From: Hungatella sp. UBA4396 | Lineage (GTDB): Bacteria; Bacillota; Clostridia; Lachnospirales; Lachnospiraceae | Length of the DNA stretch: 38,317 nt | Reading direction: 5' to 3' | Assembly: GCA_002389905.1 (NCBI GenBank) | Contig: DGRE01000012.1 | Coordinates: 1-38,317, forward strand | In this document: piece by piece, positions 31,316 through 38,317 of the stretch | Layout: the number at the start of each line of letters is the position of its first letter | How positions within the stretch are numbered: position 1 is the first letter of the stretch | Made by a program: the position numbers and the translations under genes | Notes under the pieces: model-generated | The model's database searches: none | Seen by the model: the letters and a program-made list of their open reading frames with translations, nothing else | What the model was told of the DNA's origin: nothing

Positions 31316-32248
31316 ATGAATAGCATCATCAGCTGGGTAGGCGGCAAAAAAGCACTGCGGGAGTTAATCTATCTGCGGATGCCCAAAGAGTTCGGGCGGT
31401 ACATTGAGGTTTTCGGCGGCGGGGGGTGGGTGCTTTTCGGCCGACCGACGGATGCTGTTATGGAGGTGTATAACGATTTTAACTCCGACCTTACGAATCT
31501 GTTCCGGTGTGCAAAGGAACAAACCCTTGCACTCATCCAGGAGCTAAATTTCCTGCCGCTGAACGGTCGGGATGAGTTTGGTGTGCTTCGCAGGTATCTG
31601 GAAAAGCAAGAATTCACCAGCGAGTATCTCTCGGAGGAGTTAGAGCTTGCCGAGCGACATTTCTCCCCACTTGAGTATGAGGACATCCGGCAGATTCTCA
31701 CAGAGAAAGCGGTCATGAATGATGTCAAGCGTGCCGCTGCTTTTTTCAAACTCATTCGCTACAGCTATGGAAGCGGCTGCACCAGCTTCGGTTGCCAGCC
31801 CTTTGATATCCGGAAAACATTTCATCTGCTCTGGCAGGCCAACGTTCGTTTAAAGGATACAGTCATAGAGAACAAGGACTTTGAAGATCTTATCCGACAG
31901 TACGACAGGGAGAATGCATTCATTTATTGTGATCCTCCCTATTACCAGACAGAAGGACATTATGCTGTGGAATTCAGAAAGGAAGATCACTATCGTTTGC
32001 GGGACACGCTGACAGCCAGCAAGGGTAAGTTTCTGGTCAGCTACAATGACTGTGAATTCATTCGGGAGCTGTATAAAGACTTTCAGATTGAATCGGTCAG
32101 TCGCCTCAACAATCTGGCACAGCGCTATGACAACGGCTGCGAGTATGCAGAGGTGCTGATTTCCAACTACGATACCGGGGAACGGCTGCGGGATAGACCA
32201 GCACAAATGAATCTTTTCGATCCCGAACTTTTCTTCGGGCAAATTTAA
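31316..32248 (+). CDS. DNA adenine methylase (Dam/D12 class)
   Basis: 310-aa N6-adenine methyltransferase. The SAM-binding part shows ISWVGGKKALR (about residues 5-15) and EVFGGGGWVLFG (31-42). Catalytic motif IV is CDPPYY (DPPY 206-209). Order and length fit D12-class enzymes. I take ATG 31316 behind AGGTGAAAAA. No restriction endonuclease gene is adjacent, so it is an orphan methylase, likely protecting the element from restriction, alongside the ArdA-like protein. Confidence 0.92.
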   Translation: MNSIISWVGGKKALRELIYLRMPKEFGRYIEVFGGGGWVLFGRPTDAVMEVYNDFNSDLTNLFRCAKEQTLALIQELNFLPLNGRDEFGVLRRYLEKQEFTSEYLSEELELAERHFSPLEYEDIRQILTEKAVMNDVKRAAAFFKLIRYSYGSGCTSFGCQPFDIRKTFHLLWQANVRLKDTVIENKDFEDLIRQYDRENAFIYCDPPYYQTEGHYAVEFRKEDHYRLRDTLTASKGKFLVSYNDCEFIRELYKDFQIESVSRLNNLAQRYDNGCEYAEVLISNYDTGERLRDRPAQMNLFDPELFFGQI

Positions 32249-32284
32249 CCCCATAAGGGGCAACTATGAAGGAGGAACTATTCT

Positions 32285-32728
32285 ATGAAAATCATGAAAA
32301 CAAAAGCGGTTGTGGATACCCACGGGCTTCTAATTCTCCCTGCGATCCCCGCAGGGCTTACGCCCGGTGATCAGGTCAATGTCATTCTTGCATCCCAGGG
32401 GGAGGAATCAGCTCCCCTGCTTTTGCTTACTCAAACCGGCATTGAGGTTGCCTTACCATTGTGCGCTCTGACGGAATCGGATGCTCCGGAAGAGGACGAA
32501 GAAGCAGATGACGAGGAAGGTCTGAATCTGCCCGGAGAGCTGCTGGAGGATGCGGGGATTTCCGCCGACAGCGATCTGGAAATCATCTGCGGTGACGGTG
32601 CCATTGTCATTTTGGCCTCAGATATTTTAAATCGTCTGCCGGAGGAATTGACCGAATTTTTCCAGGAGCTTGGCATTCACCCCGATACCGTTCGGGAGGT
32701 TATGAAAAAGGAGGGCTACTTTGCATGA
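32285..32728 (+). CDS. Acidic protein with AbrB-like segments
   Basis: 147 aa. The start KTKAVVDTHGLLILPAIPAG and the later LPGELLEDAGISADSDLEII both resemble the swapped-hairpin strands of AbrB/SpoVT proteins. Between them lies an acidic run (EEDEEADDEEG). ATG follows GGAGGAACTATTCT. It overlaps the following AbrB gene (ATGA), so the two products may form one complex. Role inferred only. Confidence 0.68.
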   Translation: MKIMKTKAVVDTHGLLILPAIPAGLTPGDQVNVILASQGEESAPLLLLTQTGIEVALPLCALTESDAPEEDEEADDEEGLNLPGELLEDAGISADSDLEIICGDGAIVILASDILNRLPEELTEFFQELGIHPDTVREVMKKEGYFA

Positions 32729-33012
32729 ATGCAAAAAACACATACCGCATTATCGACAGTAAAGGCAGAGTGTTGATTCCCAAGGACATACGCTCAGCAT
32801 CCGGACTGGACTACGGCGACATAGTAAAGCTGAATGTCCGTCAGGGTGCAGTCAATATTCAAAAGGTGGAGCTTATCGAGGTGGGCGACCAGTCCCCCGA
32901 AGCGATGGAAGCCTATGTTCGCGCCGCTATTAAACGAATGCCGGACGACACCCAGCTGAGTCTGATGAGTGACTTAACTGAACTTCTCCGGCAGAAAAAG
33001 GATCTGATTTAA
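32725..33012 (+). CDS. AbrB/SpoVT-family DNA-binding protein
   Basis: 95 aa. N-terminal AbrB domain: YRIIDSKGRVLIPKDIRSAS, GLDYGDIVKLNVRQGAV. A helical tail follows (LMSDLTELLRQKKDLI). Such proteins are transition-state-type regulators or antitoxin-like DNA binders. Translationally coupled to the upstream acidic gene. No toxin gene is adjacent. Confidence 0.85.
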   Translation: MNAKNTYRIIDSKGRVLIPKDIRSASGLDYGDIVKLNVRQGAVNIQKVELIEVGDQSPEAMEAYVRAAIKRMPDDTQLSLMSDLTELLRQKKDLI

Positions 33013-33013
33013 T

Positions 33014-33596
33014 ATGGCAGGAGAGAAATTGTTAACCAAGGAAAGCTGTCTGTCGGAAGCAGAAGGCGGATATTTTGCAGGCAGGGTTGTTTTATTGGAT
33101 GCATCGGTATTGCCGGAAAATCACCGTAGTCCTGTGCATCAGATGTACTTCTGCACCGGGGGGGCCGGGAAGCCTGCCGATTGGTATCGGAGGTAGCTTG
33201 CGAGCCGTGTCACTTTTTGATGGATCGCTTGCCAGCTGGGACCGGGAGCATATTCTCGGCATTGCAAAGCCGGAAATCCTCACGGATCATGCGTTGTTAC
33301 AGCTGTCTCAAATTCGTCCGCTGGATTCTGAGATTCCTGCCGTACCGGAATTTTTCGGCTACTGTTTTCTGTCGGATGGACAGCGTACTGCAAGCGTTCC
33401 GCTTCTTGATGAGATGGAAGTGCGGGAGTATATAGATATACAACGAGCCTGCCAGCACCGTGTCGTGATTTGCGATCAGGCTGACTGTTGGGTGATGGAA
33501 TTTGCAGAGGGTAAGTCGGTTTCTTCACCCGGAGAAGGGATGGATGCATGGCAGAGAGAGCAGGAAGCATCTGGAGATATGGAACTGAAGCTGTGA
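33014..33596 (+). pseudogene. Frameshifted ICE accessory gene (paralogue of the next gene)
   Basis: The first frame (from ATG 33014) gives LLTKESCLSEAEGGYF ... HQMYFCTGG and then hits TAG at 33194. From the run of seven G at 33158-33164 the +1 frame continues with GSLPIGIGGSLRAVSLFDGS, EHILGIAKPEILTDHALLQL to the end MELKL, collinear with the intact paralogue at 33650 (shared FCTGG, GIAKPEILTDHA.LQLSQIRP, MELKL). With six G the frame would be whole, giving about 193 aa. It may be a true mutation, a slippage-variable tract or a sequencing error. Confidence 0.82.
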
Positions 33597-33621
33597 ACAG
33601 ATACAGGCTCAGTTCTTTTTT
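33582..33621 (+). terminator. Terminator overlapping the end of the frameshifted gene
   Basis: Perfect 7-bp stem GAACTGA (33582-33588) / TCAGTTC (33609-33615) followed by six T. The left arm lies in the last codons of the gene. Confidence 0.72.
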
Positions 33622-33649
33622 ATTTCATTAGAAAAGGAGTTGATTTGAT

Positions 33650-34237
33650 ATGTCAGAACCGGTATTGCTGACACAGGAAAGCTGCTTGCAGACGGGGTAT
33701 GATATTTCACTAGAGGGAAAGGTGGTTGTATTGAGAGCGGCCGTACTGCCTGAATCCCATCGCAGTGCAGAGCAGCAGTTATATTTCTGTACCGGTGGCT
33801 TTGGCAGCAAGCCCACTCCCAGTGGACGTGCGGTCTTTGCCGTATCCCTGGCAGATGGCGAACAGATACGCTGGAACCGCAGTGACATTCTCGGCATTGC
33901 GAAGCCTGAAATTCTTACGGATCATGCCAGACTCCAGCTGTCACAGATTCGTCCGGCAGGAGCGCTGGACTTGAAAAATCATGAGCCTCAGTACAGCGGT
34001 TATTGCTTTCTGCCGGATGGCCGCTATACCTCTGGTGTGTGGCTTTGCAGCCCCAAGGAGGTGCAGGACTACATCGACCTGCAGAAGGAATATCAGCATC
34101 GAATCATGATCTGTGACAGGGATGATTTCTGCGTTTTTGAAATGGTGGATGGTAAACTCATCTATCCAACGCAGGAAATACTGGATGCACATCGCAAAGA
34201 ACAGGAACAAAATGGCGGCATGGAGCTGAAGCTGTAA
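33650..34237 (+). CDS. Hypothetical ICE accessory protein (intact paralogue)
   Basis: 195 aa. VLLTQESCLQTGYDISLEGK start, EQQLYFCTGGFGSKPTPSGR centre, then GIAKPEILTDHARLQLSQIR and an end in GGMELKL. It is a paralogue of the frameshifted gene before it, so the pair came from a tandem duplication. No membrane segment. Related proteins are known to me from Firmicutes ICEs without function. ATG follows AAAAGGAGTTGATTTGAT. Confidence 0.75.
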   Translation: MSEPVLLTQESCLQTGYDISLEGKVVVLRAAVLPESHRSAEQQLYFCTGGFGSKPTPSGRAVFAVSLADGEQIRWNRSDILGIAKPEILTDHARLQLSQIRPAGALDLKNHEPQYSGYCFLPDGRYTSGVWLCSPKEVQDYIDLQKEYQHRIMICDRDDFCVFEMVDGKLIYPTQEILDAHRKEQEQNGGMELKL

Positions 34238-34262
34238 CGCATTGCAGACTTTGGCTCCTTTA
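34222..34262 (+). terminator. Weak terminator-like hairpin
   Basis: GGAGC (34222-34226) / GCTCC (34254-34258), with further inner pairing, then TTTAAT. Less convincing than the other leader hairpins; 29 nt before ATG 34291. Confidence 0.4.
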
Positions 34263-34290
34263 ATAAAAAAATTGAAAGGAAGGTATTCTC

Positions 34291-37200
34291 ATGGTAGAAA
34301 AGAAAAAGAGAAGGGTTGGCGTAATCGCCATCCTTATTCTCCTCCTGCTGCTGATCGGCGGCGGGATTTTTGTTTTTATGGAACAGCACCCCGATTTGTT
34401 TATCCCGGAGGATGAGATTCTCACCCGTGGTGAATTCGCCACTATTATGGTACGGGATATTCCGCTGGATACAAAGGATGTGGAGAAAGACCCGGCCAGT
34501 TTCCCTGATATTGACGGACATTGGTCGGAAAAGTACATTGAGGCGCTGATTGATGCAGGCATCATTGATCCTGCTGACTATCCGGACGGCTTCCATCCCG
34601 ATGATCCGATCACCCGTGCTGAAATCATTAAGATGCTGGTACGCATCAGCGGAAAGGATGAGGAAGCGAAAAACACTCAGGGACACAGTGGCTATGACGA
34701 TGACAAGGACATCAAGGATGGCGATAAGGGTTATATCATCATCGGCAAGGAGGAAGGTATTTCCGGAGAAGATTCTGACGGAAAATTGAAGCCGAACGAT
34801 CCGGTTACCAAAGGCGAGGCCAAGGATCTGATTGATAAGACGAAACCTCTTCCGACACCTACCCCCACACCGGAAATACCCAAGCCAACACCCGCGCCTA
34901 ATACGCCCGATCCTGTGAAGCCGACACCTGTGAAACCGACACCGACACCCGGCGGAAATTCGGATGACGATGATGATTCAGGAAGCTCCGGCGGCTCCGG
35001 TGGTAGTTCTGGGGGAGGCTCCTATTCCTACCCGGATGCGCAGGTGCGTTTTGAACTTCCCGAAACCGCACATACCGATACTGAAATCAAGGTCATGCCG
35101 GTATGGAAATATATGCAGAGCTTTACATGGGCGTTGAGTAAAACTGCCGTGGACGGCTCCGAACAGACGGCAGAACTGATAGATGCCGGCACGCTCAGTC
35201 TGGAGGGCGGTATACTCCAGTTTAAGGAGCCGGGTAAATATACCCTGACCGCAACTGCTAAAAATGTCAGAGGAAAGGAAACTGTGCTGTCCAAAACGGT
35301 GACGGTCTATCCGGTGATTGACCTGACCTTCGCCCTGCCGGAAACCACCCACACAGACAAATCGGTGACGCTGTCCTATGCGCTGGAAGCTCTTTATGGG
35401 CATGACATCATGTGGACGGCAGAAAAAGGCGGAGAAGAGGCACCCATTACCGACATACTGGATGGTACGCTGGGAAATGAGGGCGGTACCTTTGTGTTCA
35501 AGAGTTCCGGACAACAGACACTTACAGCATCCCTGACTGATGAGACTGGCCGCAGCTTTATCCATACGGAAAGCACAACAGTCTATCCCGTTGCAGAGAT
35601 TACCTTTGCACTTCCTGAAGCAGCCCATACTGATACGGAGCTGGGGATCTCCACCACACTGTTGAATGCAGATAACATGCCTGTGGTTTGGAGCCTTATG
35701 AAGAATGGAGAGGCGGCTGAAATCGCAGAGGAACTGGAAGGCTCCCTGACCGATGAAGGCGGCAAAGTACGTTTCAAGGACAAAGGCGTGTACCGCCTTA
35801 CCGGAACGCTGACAGATGAAACAGGCAGAACCTTTGAAGCATCGCAAGCTGTTACGATTTACCCGGTAGGCTCTGTTGGCTTCTACCTTCCTGAAATCAC
35901 TCATACCGACAAAAGTGTTCAGGTACAAGTATCATTCCAATATCTTGGAACTGCTGAGATCCAGTGGTCATTAACCCGAAACGGTGAAGTGGTCACGCTT
36001 TCGGATTATGTAGAAGGAACTCTGACTGACACCGACAGCATTGTCCGTTTTAAGGAAGAAGGCGAATATGTGCTGAAAGCCGCCTTTACAGACCCTGCGG
36101 GCAGAAGCTACAGCTATACTGCACCCATTAAGGTCTATCCGGTACCGGGTATCACCTACAAATTGCCGGAAACTGCCCATACGGATACCCCCATATCCAT
36201 TATTCCAGAAAACTTGGAATTGGGGGATCTAAAGGTGGAGTGGCTGTTGGAGAACAGCTTCGGATTCCAGAATCTTGCGACTTATCTTGACGGTACGCTT
36301 ACAAACGGCGGCGGCACCATCCGGTTCAAGCATGCAGGAATCTATGAGCTTATTGCTAGGATCACCGACGAAACCGGCCGTGTGTTCCTGTATGAGGACG
36401 GCGGAAAAATTGAAGTCCTGCCAGTGCTGACCCTTTCCTTTGAGTTGCCGGACTCCACCCATACCGACCGCACCATAGACCTGCGTACCCGTGGTAACAA
36501 CAATACACTGCCGGTTGAATGGGTACTTACAAAAGATGGGGAGCCGGTGGAGCTTACTGAAGCGCTGGAAGGCAGTCTGAATGCTTACGGCGGGAAAATC
36601 CGCTTTAAGGATGTCGGAACCTACACCCTGACTGCCTCCATGACGGATGCTCTTGACCGTGTATTTTCGTATAGTGCGGTTACAACCGTCTACCCGGTAC
36701 CTTCTGTTTCGCTGAGTGCGCCGCAGGTGTGGTATTCCGGAGAAGCCGGAGCGGTCAGTGTCACTGGTACCGATCTGGAAAACCTCACAGCCAACTGGAC
36801 AGTCAGCAAGGATGCAGGCGAAGTCAAGCCGTATGCTGCCTATGCTTCCGGTATCCTGACAGAAGAAGGAGGATCTCTCACTTTTTCAACAAAGGGAACC
36901 TATAAGCTGACTCTGACCATGACAGACCCTGCCGGCCGTACCTATGAAAAAAGCCGGGACTTTACTGTATACCCTATCCCGACCATGAGCATCAGCGTTC
37001 CTGCATTGACCTACAGCGGGGACTCCATGGCAGTTACCGCTTTGGGCTCCGAGCTTGCGGAAATGGGCATGGCATGGCTTCTTTCTTCCGATGGTGGCAC
37101 CGCCAGACCATATGCTGAATATGCATCAGGGACCCTATCGTCTAATGGAGGAAATCTGCATATCTCGACCAATAAGACGATCTCCGTAAAGCTGATTGCA

Positions 37201-38317
37201 GAAGCAACAGATACAAACGGCCGCAAGTTTACTTTTGTTTCAAATGCAGGAACAATCAAGCCTCTTGCCAGCTTCCCGTTTACAGTGCCGTCCTCTGTTC
37301 ATATTGGCTCTGGTTTTAATGTATCCCTGCCGGCAGCCACCGGACTGGATGGCAGAAACCTTGTGTGGGCGCTGACTAAGGGCGGCAGTCCGGCAACTTA
37401 CACCGGAAGTCTCACCAATAGTGGCGGCAATATCACCATCAGTGCCACCGGCAGCTATGTGCTGACTGCCAGCACCACAGACAGCACAGGGCGCGTCTTT
37501 AGTTATGCTCAAAATGTCGCCATTACCAACAATGCACCGAACAAACCGACCGGAAGCGCTTCCGTTACCCGCACGGCTCAAAACGGCAAGCTGCGGGTGA
37601 ATATTACTGCATCAGCTACCGACCAGGATGGAGATGCTGTCACACTGGAATACTCCGGCAACACCGCCGACGGCTATTATGCCGTGGGAACCCACACAGT
37701 GAAGGTCCGTGCCAAGGATGCATGGGGGTTATATTCTGACTGGACGAATATCACCTTCACTGTAAGCAATTCTGCACCCAGCACTCCGGTGATTACCCGC
37801 ACACCAAACGGCAACAGCATAGCGCCGGGCGTGTCCATCACCATTACCGCTTCCAGCAGTGATCCGGATGGAGATGCCATTACCTACATTTGGGAAGGAC
37901 GTCCCGCACAAACAAGCACTGCCTACCCGTTGGGCAAGAATGTGGTTCGCGTGAAAGCCGTGGATTCCACCGGCGCCGAATCTCCCTGGGCAGCAATCGT
38001 TTTCTTTGTAGCCGATCCGAATCGCGGCGGTGGCATGACACTGACAGGTCCTGAATCAGTTATTCTGGAGCAGGGTATCTCTGGTGCGACCATTACCAAT
38101 TACACCTTCACCGTGCCGCCAGTTTCCGGGCATTCCGGCAGCGACTACGGACGTGTCCGCGGATACAATACCTTGACCGGACAGTGGGACCAGCTCGACT
38201 ACGGAACTACCACCAACGGCATCACCTTCAGCCGTTCCCTTTCGCCCGGCATCTACAGTCAATTGGAGATGTATTATTATACAAATCACGATTGCATGTA
38301 TGTGCGTCCGCAAGGAC
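34291..38317 (+). CDS. Giant membrane-anchored surface protein with SLH and Ig-like repeats (3' partial)
   Basis: At least 1342 aa; the frame is open to the right edge. A short basic N-terminus is followed by one membrane helix (about residues 9-32). Next comes an SLH-like region (about 50-190: FPDIDGHWSEKYIEALIDAG, DDPITRAEIIKMLVRISG), a Pro-Thr linker (PTPTPTPEIPKPTPAPNTPD), an Asp run and a Gly-Ser linker. From residue 252 nine Ig-like repeats of about 92 aa follow, then two calcium-type units (ATDQDGDAVTLEY, SSDPDGDAITYIW). Most likely an adhesin or cell-contact protein acting in conjugation or host binding. ATG follows GAAAGGAAGG. Confidence 0.85.
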   Translation, partial: MVEKKKRRVGVIAILILLLLLIGGGIFVFMEQHPDLFIPEDEILTRGEFATIMVRDIPLDTKDVEKDPASFPDIDGHWSEKYIEALIDAGIIDPADYPDGFHPDDPITRAEIIKMLVRISGKDEEAKNTQGHSGYDDDKDIKDGDKGYIIIGKEEGISGEDSDGKLKPNDPVTKGEAKDLIDKTKPLPTPTPTPEIPKPTPAPNTPDPVKPTPVKPTPTPGGNSDDDDDSGSSGGSGGSSGGGSYSYPDAQVRFELPETAHTDTEIKVMPVWKYMQSFTWALSKTAVDGSEQTAELIDAGTLSLEGGILQFKEPGKYTLTATAKNVRGKETVLSKTVTVYPVIDLTFALPETTHTDKSVTLSYALEALYGHDIMWTAEKGGEEAPITDILDGTLGNEGGTFVFKSSGQQTLTASLTDETGRSFIHTESTTVYPVAEITFALPEAAHTDTELGISTTLLNADNMPVVWSLMKNGEAAEIAEELEGSLTDEGGKVRFKDKGVYRLTGTLTDETGRTFEASQAVTIYPVGSVGFYLPEITHTDKSVQVQVSFQYLGTAEIQWSLTRNGEVVTLSDYVEGTLTDTDSIVRFKEEGEYVLKAAFTDPAGRSYSYTAPIKVYPVPGITYKLPETAHTDTPISIIPENLELGDLKVEWLLENSFGFQNLATYLDGTLTNGGGTIRFKHAGIYELIARITDETGRVFLYEDGGKIEVLPVLTLSFELPDSTHTDRTIDLRTRGNNNTLPVEWVLTKDGEPVELTEALEGSLNAYGGKIRFKDVGTYTLTASMTDALDRVFSYSAVTTVYPVPSVSLSAPQVWYSGEAGAVSVTGTDLENLTANWTVSKDAGEVKPYAAYASGILTEEGGSLTFSTKGTYKLTLTMTDPAGRTYEKSRDFTVYPIPTMSISVPALTYSGDSMAVTALGSELAEMGMAWLLSSDGGTARPYAEYASGTLSSNGGNLHISTNKTISVKLIAEATDTNGRKFTFVSNAGTIKPLASFPFTVPSSVHIGSGFNVSLPAATGLDGRNLVWALTKGGSPATYTGSLTNSGGNITISATGSYVLTASTTDSTGRVFSYAQNVAITNNAPNKPTGSASVTRTAQNGKLRVNITASATDQDGDAVTLEYSGNTADGYYAVGTHTVKVRAKDAWGLYSDWTNITFTVSNSAPSTPVITRTPNGNSIAPGVSITITASSSDPDGDAITYIWEGRPAQTSTAYPLGKNVVRVKAVDSTGAESPWAAIVFFVADPNRGGGMTLTGPESVILEQGISGATITNYTFTVPPVSGHSGSDYGRVRGYNTLTGQWDQLDYGTTTNGITFSRSLSPGIYSQLEMYYYTNHDCMYVRPQG
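35044..37540 (+). repeat. Nine tandem Ig-like repeat modules
   Basis: Modules begin near 35044, 35323, 35599, 35875, 36151, 36433, 36706, 36985 and 37270, that is every 91-95 codons. The first six share LPETAHTDT-like openings and DETGR ... VYP endings; the last three are divergent (APQVWYSGE, VPALTYSGD, VPSSVHIGS). The DNA copies have diverged, so expansion is not recent. Confidence 0.85.

Noticed and set aside
33014..33196. Programmed frameshifting at the G7 run
   Set aside because: The needed shift is +1, not the -1 expected at a poly-G slippery site; an indel or slippage during replication or transcription explains it better.
34978..38313. Many long - strand ORFs opposite the surface-protein gene (for example 34978-35928)
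   Set aside because: They are shadows of the repetitive + strand gene; they follow the repeat period, lack ribosome binding sites and do not resemble known proteins.
1..38317. tRNA, rRNA or insertion sequences
   Set aside because: I saw no cloverleaf, rRNA segments, transposase motifs or terminal repeats with target duplications.

Overview
The window looks like low-to-mid GC Firmicutes DNA, most likely a gut Clostridia/Lachnospiraceae genome. Evidence: strong AGGAGG ribosome binding sites, TTGACA/TATAAT promoters, a PBSX/XkdA-type myovirus gene order, and accessory genes of the LPD28, DUF4314 and DUF6329-like kind that I know from Lachnospiraceae integrative conjugative elements (ICEs). Two mobile elements lie side by side: the late half of a contractile-tail prophage (about 1-23.2 kb) and an ICE-type accessory region (about 23.8 kb to the end). 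No integrase, relaxase or attachment site could be identified, so neither element is complete here.

Prophage, + strand. An ArpU/RinA-like late regulator (5' end outside the window) is followed by a sigma-70-type promoter and two terminator-like hairpins. Then come packaging genes (TerS, TerL), portal, minor head protein, four small accessory genes, a structured leader, scaffold, SU10-like major capsid protein, head fiber, connector and neck genes. The tail follows: terminator, sheath, tube, an XkdN-type chaperone with a clear -1 programmed frameshift (A AAA AAC plus hairpin), tape measure, LysM protein, baseplate (XkdQ, DUF2577, DUF2634, gpJ, DUF2313), tail fiber and a DUF4376-like tail protein. 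A lysis group of three small membrane proteins and an amidase ends the late operon.

Phage end, - strand (21.86-23.2 kb). A small divergent operon is driven by a perfect TTGACA-N17-TATAAT promoter whose spacer holds a 16-bp palindrome. Its second gene is cut by one in-frame TGA. A separate 62-aa cysteine-containing protein has a promoter overlapping a LexA-like SOS box. About 660 bp of non-coding DNA, rich in hairpins and inverted repeats, separates this from the ICE region.

ICE-type region. A + strand operon encodes DUF6329-like, LPD28-fusion, DUF4314-DUF6329 and ArdA-like antirestriction proteins. It meets a convergent - strand module of XRE repressor, Y-family polymerase (with a QLDLF clamp motif) and YolD-like protein. 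Rightward, + strand genes encode a small Cys protein, a Dam-type adenine methylase, two AbrB-like proteins, a paralogue pair (the first frameshifted at a G7 run), and a giant membrane-anchored SLH/Ig-repeat surface protein that runs off the right edge. Many genes here are preceded by intrinsic-terminator-like hairpins, which suggests attenuation or processive antitermination.
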